Position numbers and translations under genes: made by a program | Notes under the pieces: generated by a model | Told to the model about the DNA's origin: nothing | Databases searched by the model: none | Seen by the model: the letters and a program-made list of their open reading frames with translations, nothing else | Origin: Hyphomicrobiales bacterium | GTDB taxonomy: Bacteria > Pseudomonadota > Alphaproteobacteria > Rhizobiales > Rhizobiaceae | DNA length: 64,000 nucleotides | NCBI GenBank assembly: GCA_011087605.1 | Contig: JAALLE010000004.1 | Coordinates: forward strand, 1 to 64,000 | Direction of reading: 5' to 3' | Part shown: in pieces, positions 40,548 through 50,302 of the stretch | How positions within the stretch are numbered: the stretch's first letter is position 1 | Layout: each line of letters starts with the position of its first letter

Positions 40548-41141
40548 TTGATGCGTTCTCTTACGGAAATCAAATCGGCATTGCGCAACGATGTGTTGGC
40601 TCGGCGGAATCGGCTGACTGAAGGCGACCGGATCGAAATGTCCCTGCGCGCCGCTGAATTTGGAGTAAAGGCACCTCAATTATCCACCGACAACCTTCTG
40701 CCAGGCACCGTTGTTTCGGGATTTTTGCCGATCCGATCGGAAATAGATCCGCGACCGCTGATGGCAGAACTGGCCCGACGCGGTGCCCGACTGTGCTTGC
40801 CGGTAGTGACTTCAAAGACTGACCTTGAATTTCGCCAGATGGTGCGCGGTGCACCGTTGGTCGAATCGGCCTTTGGCACCATCGGCCCGGATGAACATGC
40901 AACAGTACTTGACCCCCAGATTTTGCTGATGCCGCTCAGCGTGTTTGATGGCAGGGGCGGTCGAATAGGTTATGGTGGTGGTTTTTACGACAGAGCCATT
41001 AAAAACCTGCTGGACAAGAATATTGAAGTGGATTTGCTTGGTATGGGCTTTTCGATACAAGAGGTTGCAGACGTGCCAATGGAGAAACATGATCAATTTC
41101 TTCACGGGATCATTACCGAGAAACCATATCGCAGCTTCTGA
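40548..41141 (+). CDS. 5-formyltetrahydrofolate cyclo-ligase
   Basis: PLSVFDGRGGRIGYGGGFYDRAI; downstream of 6S RNA. Confidence 0.93.
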   Translation: MMRSLTEIKSALRNDVLARRNRLTEGDRIEMSLRAAEFGVKAPQLSTDNLLPGTVVSGFLPIRSEIDPRPLMAELARRGARLCLPVVTSKTDLEFRQMVRGAPLVESAFGTIGPDEHATVLDPQILLMPLSVFDGRGGRIGYGGGFYDRAIKNLLDKNIEVDLLGMGFSIQEVADVPMEKHDQFLHGIITEKPYRSF

Positions 41142-41209
41142 ATTGCGCCGCCGCCGGAATTTCTCCATTAAGATCGAACTGAAACCACTGGACTTCCAGG
41201 ACCTGTTTA

Positions 41210-42028
41210 ATGCGAATACTCTTTCTCGGTGATATGGTTGGCAAATCTGGCCGCACCGCAGTCTATGAAAACCTTCCACACATTAAAAAACGCCTGGCAA
41301 CCGATCTGGTTATCGTCAACGGGGAAAATGCGGCTTCCGGATTTGGCATTACCCGCAAGATCCTGCACGAAACCCTCGATGCAGGTGCCGATGTCGTGAC
41401 ATCCGGCAACCATGCCTTTGACCAGAAAGAAACTTTGAACTGGGCGGATTCCGAGGATCGATTTCTGCGACCTGTCAACTTTCCCAAAGGCACGGTAGGG
41501 CGAGGCAGCAATCTCATTGAAGCACAAAATGGCGCTCGTGTTCTGGTGGCCAACATCATGGGCCGCATCTTCATGCATCCAGAACTGGACGACCCCTTTG
41601 CGGCTGTTGAAGCCGAACTTGCTGCTTGCCCGATGGGCGAGGCCGCCGACGCAGTCGTCATCGATTTTCATGCGGAGGCATCCAGTGAATCCCAGTGTTT
41701 TGGGCATTTCGTCGATGGCCGTGTCAGCCTGGTGGTCGGAACACATACCCATATACCAACAGCGGACCAGCAGATTCTTACCGGCGGAACTGCCTATATG
41801 ACCGATGCAGGCATGTGTGGAGATTACGATTCATCCATCGGCATGGACAAGGAAGAACCGCTGCATAGATTCCTGACCAAACTGAGCAAGGGACGCATGG
41901 AACCGGCACGTGGCGCGGCGACCGTTTGCGGAGTTCTGGTTGTCACCGATGATTCCACCGGATTGGCGACCGGCGTTGAAGCCTTGCGGATTGGCGGGCG
42001 TTTGTCGGAGAGCTGGCCAACAATTTGA
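41210..42028 (+). CDS. YmdB-like (TIGR00282) metallophosphoesterase
   Basis: MRILFLGDMVGKSGR, IVNGENAASGFGIT, TSGNHAFDQKE, GTHTHIPTAD. Confidence 0.93.
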   Translation: MRILFLGDMVGKSGRTAVYENLPHIKKRLATDLVIVNGENAASGFGITRKILHETLDAGADVVTSGNHAFDQKETLNWADSEDRFLRPVNFPKGTVGRGSNLIEAQNGARVLVANIMGRIFMHPELDDPFAAVEAELAACPMGEAADAVVIDFHAEASSESQCFGHFVDGRVSLVVGTHTHIPTADQQILTGGTAYMTDAGMCGDYDSSIGMDKEEPLHRFLTKLSKGRMEPARGAATVCGVLVVTDDSTGLATGVEALRIGGRLSESWPTI

Positions 42029-42034
42029 TCCGAG

Positions 42035-43156
42035 CTACAGCATGGTACGCTCGATGAACCACCAGGCACCCATAACCGCTATGGCGATTGAAGCTGGAAT
42101 GGTGATGCGGCTTCTGTACCAGGATGTGCCAACAAACCAACCAACAACCAGAAATGCCAGGGCGATAACCGTCAACTGACCGAACTCCACACCGACATTA
42201 AAGGCAACCAGCCCAAGCAGAAAATCTGATCTTGGCAATCCAATTTCAGTCAATATCCCCGCAAAACCGAGCCCGTGAAGCAGCCCGAAAAGGAATACCA
42301 CCACCGGACGCCAGGCATGGAGCCGATTGGTGAAAATATTTTCGACTGCCACGTAGACAATCGACAGGGCAATCAACGGCTCCACTATCGCGGGCGAAAG
42401 GTTGACCACACCGTAAAGCCCCATCGCCAATGTTACTGAATGGGCCAAAGTGAATGCAGTTACCTGCACCAACAAGGGGCGCCAATTTGTGTTCAGCAGA
42501 AACAAACCCAGCACAAACAGAATATGGTCCAGCCCCTTTGGCAAAATGTGGGTGAAGCCTATCAAGCCATAATCCAGCGCCTTGGCCGCCCAGCCTCTCG
42601 GTTCAGCTACGCCGATGTCGAACGCCTCACTGCGCGCACCGGCGCCAAAGAACTGAGCCTGTAATTCCTGATCGGGTCGCTCAATCCGCAATACGCTGGA
42701 TCCGAATTTCTCCGGGTAGGACCAACGAAATGTATCTGCCTGCGGCGGAATTATGCCGGACAATTGTACAATCGAATCGCGGGCAGTTTCCAGATCGCCC
42801 ACAGCTGGTATTTGCGTTGATTTGACCAATATGGGGACGGGTGATCCATCAAAAGTCAATCCAATCTCACTTATCCAGCGCGGCGCAAATTCGGAAAACC
42901 GGGTCTTCAGTTCGTCAGCTGAAAGCTCTCTAAGTTGCTTGTAGATTTGTGCTGTTGGCGCGTCGTCGGTATCTTCATGCTCTGCGCCAATGCCGGCAAT
43001 CAAAGCTTCAACATTGGTGTCCGCAGTCAAGGTGAAAGAACGATCCGTGGCCAATTTCAATGTGAAAATAGACGGACGAACTTCATGGGCATGGGCAAAT
43101 TGAGCAAATATCACCGCAAGGAGAAGAAATCCCAATCGGCTGTAAACGTGTATCAT
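42035..43156 (-). CDS. HupE/UreJ family membrane protein
   Basis: GFTHILPKGLDHILFVLGLFLL, HSVTLAMGLYG, GLLHGLGFAGIL. Confidence 0.88.
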   Translation of the reverse strand: MIHVYSRLGFLLLAVIFAQFAHAHEVRPSIFTLKLATDRSFTLTADTNVEALIAGIGAEHEDTDDAPTAQIYKQLRELSADELKTRFSEFAPRWISEIGLTFDGSPVPILVKSTQIPAVGDLETARDSIVQLSGIIPPQADTFRWSYPEKFGSSVLRIERPDQELQAQFFGAGARSEAFDIGVAEPRGWAAKALDYGLIGFTHILPKGLDHILFVLGLFLLNTNWRPLLVQVTAFTLAHSVTLAMGLYGVVNLSPAIVEPLIALSIVYVAVENIFTNRLHAWRPVVVFLFGLLHGLGFAGILTEIGLPRSDFLLGLVAFNVGVEFGQLTVIALAFLVVGWFVGTSWYRSRITIPASIAIAVMGAWWFIERTML

Positions 43157-43158
43157 AT

Positions 43159-44064
43159 TTGTATCTCAAACTGGCCATGATCGGACTTATGATTTACGCA
43201 GAAACTACACGATTGGATCATGAAGCCAACAAACAATACGTTCGGAATATCGCCTTGCTCAGAACAATTTGCCTTCTAGCCGTGCTTTCAATGGGTTCGA
43301 CATCCCTTTCCAGCGCACACGAGTACTATTTGATGCCGGAAAGCTTCACGCCAAACGACGGCGTTGAATTCTCAGTGCGCCACCGACTCGGTCAAAAATT
43401 CAAGGGCAACGAACTGCCATTCATCAACCGCTGGAACATTCGTTCAGAAACCTGGAAAGACGGTGAGAAGAAGTCGGTTAGGGGCCAGGATGGAGACCGA
43501 CCTGCCCTGAAAGTTACGGGCCGAGGTAAAGGTCTGATGTCGGTGGTCCATCAAAGCAACGTCGATTTCCTCACTTTTAAAACTTGGGAAAAATTCAAAG
43601 CCTACGTCACCAAAGAAGGCTTAGCTCACGCCCTGCAACCCAGTCTGCAAGGCACAAAACCCAAAGTCGATCTGATCGAAGGCTACGCCCGTTATGCCAA
43701 AACACTCATCGCACTCGGGGGGGACGTCAGTGGCACAGATCGTCCCACGGGTCTGAAGATCGAACTGGTAGCATTGGCCCATCCGCTGGCGTTAAATGCA
43801 GCCGAACCAATGCCCGTCCAATTGCTGTATGAGGGCGAAGCACTGGAGGGTGCCAGGATCAAGGTATTTGTCGGAATCGGCACCGAATTCGCATATCAGA
43901 TAGAATCAGATAGGGAAGGCAAGGCCCTGATCCCGGCCCGTGGTCCGGGCCCATATCTGCTCAACGCGATCCACATGACCGAACCGCAGGGCAAAGAAGC
44001 GAAAGACAAAAAGGCCCACTGGGAAAGTTTCTGGGCTTCGCTTACCTTTCAGCGTGGCAACTAG
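43159..44064 (+). CDS. DUF4198-like protein (possible metal-uptake accessory)
   Basis: HEYYLMPESFTPNDGVEFSVRHRLGQ; divergent from HupE/UreJ family gene. Confidence 0.8.
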   Translation: MYLKLAMIGLMIYAETTRLDHEANKQYVRNIALLRTICLLAVLSMGSTSLSSAHEYYLMPESFTPNDGVEFSVRHRLGQKFKGNELPFINRWNIRSETWKDGEKKSVRGQDGDRPALKVTGRGKGLMSVVHQSNVDFLTFKTWEKFKAYVTKEGLAHALQPSLQGTKPKVDLIEGYARYAKTLIALGGDVSGTDRPTGLKIELVALAHPLALNAAEPMPVQLLYEGEALEGARIKVFVGIGTEFAYQIESDREGKALIPARGPGPYLLNAIHMTEPQGKEAKDKKAHWESFWASLTFQRGN

Positions 44065-44085
44065 AGCCGTTCAGGATTAAATTCC

Positions 44086-44550
44086 ATGCGTGTAATCATC
44101 GCCCTATTGTTGCTGACTTCGGCCTTCTCTTTCGCTCTGGGGATAACGCTGCCGATATTGCACATGCAGAAACTGTATTTTTTTGAAGAAACCCCATCGA
44201 TCATTTCGCTGTTGGGCGCATTGTGGGCCGATGGAAGCCAGTTGATTGCACTTGCGGTGCTGGTGTTTTCAGTAGTGTTTCCGATGTTGAAGCTGATGAT
44301 TGTCTTTATTGCAGCAATTGCACCACGAGCGCAGCTGGTCCATTCGCCGATCATAAAATGGGCTGGTGTTCTGTCCAAATGGTCAATGATGGATGTTTTG
44401 CTGGTGGCTCTGGTCATTACCGCGGCCAAAACCTCAGGCCTTGCAGACGCAATTGTCCAACCGGGCCTATGGTTTTATGCAGCCAGCGCGGTTTGCGGCG
44501 CGATTGCAGCTGGTTTGCTGAAAATCAAACCATCTGGCTCGAAGAATTAG
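44086..44550 (+). CDS. Paraquat-inducible protein A (PqiA)-like membrane protein
   Basis: About 4 TM; FPMLKLMIVFIA and KWAGVLSKWSMMDVLLVALVI typical of PqiA. Confidence 0.85.
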   Translation: MRVIIALLLLTSAFSFALGITLPILHMQKLYFFEETPSIISLLGALWADGSQLIALAVLVFSVVFPMLKLMIVFIAAIAPRAQLVHSPIIKWAGVLSKWSMMDVLLVALVITAAKTSGLADAIVQPGLWFYAASAVCGAIAAGLLKIKPSGSKN

Positions 44551-44559
44551 CCTGATTTG

Positions 44560-44886
44560 TCAGGATGGCAGAAGCCGACCAGTCTCGAAATTCTGCAATG
44601 CAGCAAAATGGGTATCGCCTTCCTGTCTCGTCGCACGCCCGGTCTTTGGCGGGATGTCTTTGACAGCATCATATTGTATCATTTTATTGCGCAAGGTGCG
44701 GACTGAGATGCCGAGGATTTCTGAAGCCCAGGTGCGGTTACCACCACATCGGGCCAACGTGCCAATAATCAATTCGCGTTCCACATCGTTCAATTTACGC
44801 CCAATATGAGGCTCGATGTCACACTGAATATTTAGGCGGCTTTCTTGTTTCATATAGACGGCATTCCCTGCGGTTTTGAACGTCAA
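44560..44886 (-). CDS. Stand-alone Fis-type HTH protein resembling the C-terminal DNA-binding domain of FlbD
   Basis: IGRKLNDVERELIIGTLARCGGNRTWASEILGISVRTLRNKMIQY; no receiver or AAA+ domain; alternative start MKQESRL near 44850. Confidence 0.8.
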   Translation of the reverse strand: MTFKTAGNAVYMKQESRLNIQCDIEPHIGRKLNDVERELIIGTLARCGGNRTWASEILGISVRTLRNKMIQYDAVKDIPPKTGRATRQEGDTHFAALQNFETGRLLPS

Positions 44887-45070
44887 TCAGTCCGAAATGG
44901 CTGATGACCTGATATTTCCGTCAGGATGGCGCTTTATGGTAAACCAGCGGTTAAAGCTCTAGAGAAAAACGCAAAAAACCACTCCTTGCCCGACCCAAAG
45001 GCCACTTAAATCGCGGTTTATTTGAGAAAATTTACTGCTTGCTTATGAAACTGCAGCTATCGGTCGTAAA

Positions 45071-45346
45071 TTAGTGACGATATTGCTGGATACGAGTGGT
45101 GCGTAATCCGGCCAGGCCGTGATCGTCAATTGAGGCTTGCCAGGAAAGAAATTCTTCCACGGTAAGCGTATATCGTTGACAGGCTTCATCCAGACTCAGC
45201 AATCCGCCTCTCACCGCAGCAACAACTTCTGCTTTGCGTCGAATGACCCAGCGTCTTGTTGAAGTGGGTGGAAGGTCTGCAATCGTCAACGGACTTCCGT
45301 CCGGACCTATGACGTATTTCACCCTTGGGCGCATATGTTCGGTCAT
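45071..45346 (-). CDS. sciP: SciP (DUF1153), CtrA inhibitor
   Basis: RVKYVIGPDGSPLTIADLPPTSTRRWVIRRKAEVVAAVRGGLLSLDEACQRYTLTVEEFLSWQ. Confidence 0.92.
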   Translation of the reverse strand: MTEHMRPRVKYVIGPDGSPLTIADLPPTSTRRWVIRRKAEVVAAVRGGLLSLDEACQRYTLTVEEFLSWQASIDDHGLAGLRTTRIQQYRH

Positions 45347-45504
45347 ATTACTCTCTACTCAATACTCAAACTTGTCCGACCGGACAGAACAAAGTTACGC
45401 CTTACCACTTAAAATTTGGTAACGGCCCGGTTAGGTGTTTGGTAGGATTTGCCCCCATGAAGCCACACCTGTCGTTGAATTGGCTGGCCCAACGCCCGTT
45501 TTGC

Positions 45505-47949
45505 CTACTCAATATCGGCGAGATCAATGATTTCGTCGACAAATTCCACGTGTTCCAAACCCCACAGCAGATCGAACTCATAGTCACTCCACATGACATA
45601 TCCGGTGCCATCCAGCGTCTTGCCAATCGTATAATCATCACGGTTGCCGTCGACCTTGAATGTGTCCTCACCATAATGGGCAACCACGTATTGGGTGCCC
45701 TCGCCGTTGAGGATGGTGTCATCTCCGGCACTGCCGCCTATAACTGATTTGTCGTCACCAGTGTATTCGTGGCGAGATGCGCCAAAATCCATGTCGATGG
45801 CATCACCGTCAGTAACTTCAATCAACCAAAGGCTGTTACCCTGCTGATCCTTGATCAAGGTGCCGGTCGAATAGGATTTTATCGTCAAGTCATCCCTGCT
45901 CGAGACGCCCACAAATTTCGAAAAGTCCAACACGTCGTTATCAACATCGAAGTCTTCAACAACATCGTCTCCATTGGAGAAATGAATCCGATCTGCACCA
46001 GACCCGCTCACCAGGTAGTCGTTGCCGTCACCACCGTCCAAAGTGTCGTCACCACTGCCAGCGGTCAGAAAGTCTGCCCCCGACCCACCAGCCAGATGGT
46101 CTTCTCCATCTTCACCGTGTAGCTGATCGTCATCGCCATCACCGACCAGCCAATCATCGGCGATCGATCCAAACAATTTGTCCTGCCCGCTACCGCCATG
46201 CATTTCACCAGCTATGGAGCCAGCAACGATAATATCATCGCCGTCCAGCCCTATGACCAGCAAAGGGTCATCGTCTACAAAAATCGTATCCGCGTCAGCT
46301 GTACCGGCTGAGCGTTCCATGGCAGTAAAGACGTCGTCCTGAATGGTTTCAATACCCGAATTGCGCTCGATAATGTCAGACAGGCTGGTCGCTTCAACTG
46401 CTGCAATTTCGTCGTCGGTCAGGCGGCTTTCATACCAGAAAGCATCTCCATCGCGCAGACGGGTAAACTGATCGACCAATGCTGTGTGGAATAACTCGCC
46501 CAGCATCGAACCGGAGACCGCGCCTTCGGCCAAACCGCCGACAAAGACGTCTATATCATCAACTGATCCAAACAGATCTTCGAGTTTTTCCTGGAGGTCC
46601 TCATCCGACGTAATTTCAGCAAAGCTGGTCACCCTCTCAAGACCATAGGTCTCTCGGACCGAATTATAGTCATCAAGGCCATGATCACGCCCCCGCTGGA
46701 TATTCAGAGACGCCAAATCGAGCCCACCAGCTCCTGGCGGTCCAAACAGGAAGTTACGGACATCATCGATGATCTGCGTATCGATTGATTCCGCCTCGCT
46801 GGTAGCGGCCCCGCGCAATACGTCGTCGATTCCGCCTTCGGTCACCAGCTTGTCGGGACGGAAAAAAGCATCCTTCAACGACAGATGACCATAGGAACTT
46901 TCGCCGCCATCCTCCTCCACACGATGAATTTTGGAAGACAATAAGGTGTGCCCGAGACGATAGGCAGCCGTTGAAAATACGTTGGCAATTTGTGGGTTTA
47001 CGTCGACGTGATAACCATCGTAATCGTCAAGCGCCCCATCGCCCAAAAGTTTCGGTAAGAACTCGTTATACGTAATGGCCTGCATTTCAGCTTCGACGAT
47101 CCGCCGCGCTTCCTTATAAAGCGTATCGGCATCCCAGTCTGGATTTGAGTCCTCAAATTCCGTAACCAGCCGATTATGCTCGCGAATGAAGGTAATATGG
47201 AGTGAGGTGAGCACAACATTTTCATTGGCCCGCACGTCGCCTCCCAGGAAGAAGCTGTCGGCAGTGCTCATCGCATTGGGCAATCCGTCAGTATTGAACG
47301 GCATCATTTCGCCGGTGGACATTTTCATCCGCCCATCGTCATCGCGCAGCGCTGCTTCTCTTTCTGAATCCGAACCATAAACGTTTGATGCGTCGATATA
47401 CGGAGTGATGTCATTAATTTGCTGTCGAGGATTATCGGCATCGGTGCCCGTGTCCGGATCGAATTCTGACCTGGTAAAATCGATGGTTGCGGTGCCGCTT
47501 GCTGTTGGATCAAATGAAGCATCATCGCTGGGAACGGAAATTGGAGCCTTTTCGTCATCTGATTTGCTGTTTTCCGTTATCGATATGTCATGATCAAGGA
47601 ACTGACCCCAGGCCCAGAGATAATCACTAAAACCATTGGCATTAGGAAAGTCTTCGCTCTGGGCAAATATTTCATTTGAAATCTCACGAGCTGAGGGACG
47701 ATCCTCACCGGCCAATGTTGAAATTCCGTCGCCATAATCGGAATCCGCAATTCGCAGCAGATTATCCTTGGTCTGTCCCAATTCGGGATCAAACGGATTG
47801 TTGTTTGCACCGTCAACATTTCTATACGCGTTGGCCATCGGATTTAGACTTTCATTTGTTCCATATTGAGACAGATCTGGACGTAAAACATGCCTTGCCG
47901 TTGGAAATGCAAATGCCGGGCCAATTGTCTTTGCCCCCGGGCCTCTCAA
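45505..47949 (-). CDS. Animal-type heme peroxidase with C-terminal RTX Ca-binding repeats
   Basis: FLDHDISIT, REHNRL, NIQRGRDHGLDDYN and repeats GGSGQDKLFG/GDGDDDQLHGEDGEDHLAGG; ORF-track start is TTG, ATG alternative at 47838. Confidence 0.92.
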   Translation of the reverse strand: MRGPGAKTIGPAFAFPTARHVLRPDLSQYGTNESLNPMANAYRNVDGANNNPFDPELGQTKDNLLRIADSDYGDGISTLAGEDRPSAREISNEIFAQSEDFPNANGFSDYLWAWGQFLDHDISITENSKSDDEKAPISVPSDDASFDPTASGTATIDFTRSEFDPDTGTDADNPRQQINDITPYIDASNVYGSDSEREAALRDDDGRMKMSTGEMMPFNTDGLPNAMSTADSFFLGGDVRANENVVLTSLHITFIREHNRLVTEFEDSNPDWDADTLYKEARRIVEAEMQAITYNEFLPKLLGDGALDDYDGYHVDVNPQIANVFSTAAYRLGHTLLSSKIHRVEEDGGESSYGHLSLKDAFFRPDKLVTEGGIDDVLRGAATSEAESIDTQIIDDVRNFLFGPPGAGGLDLASLNIQRGRDHGLDDYNSVRETYGLERVTSFAEITSDEDLQEKLEDLFGSVDDIDVFVGGLAEGAVSGSMLGELFHTALVDQFTRLRDGDAFWYESRLTDDEIAAVEATSLSDIIERNSGIETIQDDVFTAMERSAGTADADTIFVDDDPLLVIGLDGDDIIVAGSIAGEMHGGSGQDKLFGSIADDWLVGDGDDDQLHGEDGEDHLAGGSGADFLTAGSGDDTLDGGDGNDYLVSGSGADRIHFSNGDDVVEDFDVDNDVLDFSKFVGVSSRDDLTIKSYSTGTLIKDQQGNSLWLIEVTDGDAIDMDFGASRHEYTGDDKSVIGGSAGDDTILNGEGTQYVVAHYGEDTFKVDGNRDDYTIGKTLDGTGYVMWSDYEFDLLWGLEHVEFVDEIIDLADIE

Positions 47950-48046
47950 TTGGAGGGTATTTGACGGCGTGTTCTCGCCGTCTTCCTAAAATTGTGATCC
48001 GTCGTGTTCTGGAAAATCTCTCGCCCTGCCACCAATTGGCATTAGA

Positions 48047-49330
48047 GTGAAAAAAACACATGAAACGGACGCCTCCGCCATGCAGACCCAACTCAACGCC
48101 ACCACCGTCAAATCAAGCTTTCCTGGCCATTCCGGTGACCTGCTGGCGGCAAGACTGGATATACCCGCCGGTCCCATCAGGGCGACGGCTATTTTTGCCC
48201 ATTGCTTCACCTGTTCCAAAGACATTCTCGCGGCCAAACGCATTGCGTCCGAACTGGCGCGGGTCGGCATTGCAGTGTTGAGATTCGATTTCACCGGACT
48301 TGGATCGTCAAAAGGCGAATTTGCCCACACGAATTTCTCTTCAAACGTGCAGGATCTGGTTATTGCAGCAGACTATCTGAGACAAAATTATAGCGCGCCC
48401 AGCCTGTTGATTGGGCACTCTCTGGGTGGTGCGGCCGTCTTGGCGGTGGCGGCAGATATTCCTGAAGTCAAAGGTGTTGTGACGATCGGCGCTCCGGCCG
48501 ACACCGAGCACGTGCTGCACAATTTTTCGGCCAATATCGAGTCCATAGAACGCGATGGCAAAGCCGAAGTCAGTCTTGCCGGGCGTCCGTTCACCATCCA
48601 GCGACAATTTGTGGAAGACGTGCGTGCAAGCAACCTGGCTGACCGCATAGCTGCGATGAAACGACCCTTGCTGGTGTTGCATTCTCCCATTGATCAAACC
48701 GTTGGCATTGAAAATGCCGGCCAGATCTTTGGCGCGGCCAAGCACCCCAAGAGTTTCGTATCACTGGATCAGGCTGATCATCTATTGTCACGCAACGACG
48801 CCGCCGCTTATGCAGCTTCGGTTATTGCCGGATGGGCAAACCGATATCTGCCGGACGACGCACCTCGAATTGACGAGGCTAATGAAAGCGTACGCGTGAC
48901 AGAGACACTCGAAGGCAAGTTTCAACAGACGGTGCTGGCAGGAAAACACAGGCTTTTTGCAGATGAACCCGAAAGCTACGGCGGATTGGACTCGGGCCCC
49001 TCGCCCTACGATTATTTGTCCATCGCGCTGGGCGCCTGCACGGGAATGACATTGCGGCTTTATGCAGAAAAGAAAGGGCTCGAACTCGGTCGTGTCAGTG
49101 TTGAAGTATCGCATGCCAAGATACATTCGCGCGATTGTGTCGAATGTGACCACGCCCGTCAGGAATCAAATACGCGCATCGATAAATTCAAACGGGTGAT
49201 TACCATTGAAGGCGACGCACCGACCGGGATGGAAGACAAATTGTTGGAAATTGCCGACAAATGCCCCGTTCACAGAACTCTTGAAGCCTCGTCGGTCGTC
49301 GCCACAGAGATTTCCAACCAGAGTCAGTGA
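48047..49330 (+). CDS. Bifunctional alpha/beta hydrolase-OsmC family protein
   Basis: LLIGHSLGGAAVL plus C-terminal OsmC LSIALGACTGMTLRLYAEKKG. Confidence 0.92.
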   Translation: MKKTHETDASAMQTQLNATTVKSSFPGHSGDLLAARLDIPAGPIRATAIFAHCFTCSKDILAAKRIASELARVGIAVLRFDFTGLGSSKGEFAHTNFSSNVQDLVIAADYLRQNYSAPSLLIGHSLGGAAVLAVAADIPEVKGVVTIGAPADTEHVLHNFSANIESIERDGKAEVSLAGRPFTIQRQFVEDVRASNLADRIAAMKRPLLVLHSPIDQTVGIENAGQIFGAAKHPKSFVSLDQADHLLSRNDAAAYAASVIAGWANRYLPDDAPRIDEANESVRVTETLEGKFQQTVLAGKHRLFADEPESYGGLDSGPSPYDYLSIALGACTGMTLRLYAEKKGLELGRVSVEVSHAKIHSRDCVECDHARQESNTRIDKFKRVITIEGDAPTGMEDKLLEIADKCPVHRTLEASSVVATEISNQSQ

Positions 49331-49551
49331 TCGCCACCGGGTAACTTGTCCCATAGCCATTGCACGCCACCCAACAGCGCGCAGGCCACGAACAGTACCG
49401 TCAGCAGACCAAACTCGGCCCATGTTGATCTAAACAGCGGCCAGCCGCGAAGCTGTGCCTGAACCAGACTGAGCCCCTGATCCCAGAACCAGTACAGGCC
49501 GATTGCCAGAAGAGCAAAAACAATCAAACCGAAAATATGGCGCACTGTCAT
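49324..49551 (-). CDS. Small 2-TM protein, last gene of the redox operon
   Basis: MTVRHIFGLIVFALLAIGLYWFWDQ...FGLLTVLFVACALLGGVQWLW; 4-nt gap to upstream ORF. Confidence 0.65.
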   Translation of the reverse strand: MTVRHIFGLIVFALLAIGLYWFWDQGLSLVQAQLRGWPLFRSTWAEFGLLTVLFVACALLGGVQWLWDKLPGGDH

Positions 49552-49555
49552 ATTC

Positions 49556-50302
49556 CTACTGCACCTTCACACTGTCCAGATCGATTTTAAAAACGTGCAA
49601 ATCTCCGCGTTTTTCGATTGCACCCTCAGCGCTCAATAAGACTGCCGTTAGCCCGTAAAGTTGCTCGCTGATAGCATTACCGTCCGCATCCGCCAACATG
49701 AAGAAGGAGGCACCGTCGACTTTTCCGCTGGCAACAAACACCGCCGGAACGCCGCCAACAAGACAAAGATTGGCGCAGGCTTTGTGGGCCAGGTCATTTC
49801 CGGGCCGCATGGCGCCTGCATAGCATTTGCCATCGCAAATTTCGCCGCTGAGTTTCCAGCGACCCAGCTGAGTGATTTCAATGTCCTGGGGTTGTGCATC
49901 AGCTATCGGCTTGATCCGTTGCCCGACCTGAAGCATGTCAAGGTCGCCGCGTTTCAGCAAGGCACCACGGGCTTCGACGACTTGACCTTCCAGCGCCTCC
50001 GCTTGATCCATAACGCCGCGCTTTCCCGGACCTGACAACATGATCGAATGGCCATTTGGATATTTATCACCCGCTGCGATGTGAATTACCGGGTAGGGTG
50101 TGGATGACATGACGCCGACGATCTTCTGACGCCCCTTAAATCCACCACTCCCGGGGTCGTCCTGGCTGATGACGAATGAAAATGCCGTTCCGGCAAACAA
50201 TCCCACGATGAACAGGCTCGCAGCTATCAAAAAACCGCTCAACCCAACCGGCAGCTTCTTACCCCAGCCGATGAAAAATCCGTCATAGACCTTGCCGCTC
50301 AT
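49556..50302 (-). CDS. Membrane-anchored Cys-motif hypothetical protein with internal duplication
   Basis: N-terminal TM; CDGKCYAGAMRPGNDLAHKACANLCLVGG; repeated LLKRGDLDMLQV / AIEKRGDLHVFKI. Confidence 0.75.
   Translation of the reverse strand: MSGKVYDGFFIGWGKKLPVGLSGFLIAASLFIVGLFAGTAFSFVISQDDPGSGGFKGRQKIVGVMSSTPYPVIHIAAGDKYPNGHSIMLSGPGKRGVMDQAEALEGQVVEARGALLKRGDLDMLQVGQRIKPIADAQPQDIEITQLGRWKLSGEICDGKCYAGAMRPGNDLAHKACANLCLVGGVPAVFVASGKVDGASFFMLADADGNAISEQLYGLTAVLLSAEGAIEKRGDLHVFKIDLDSVKVQ

Noticed and set aside
41207-41752. 181-aa antisense ORF over the YmdB-like gene
   Set aside because: Overlaps a clear metallophosphoesterase; no domain.
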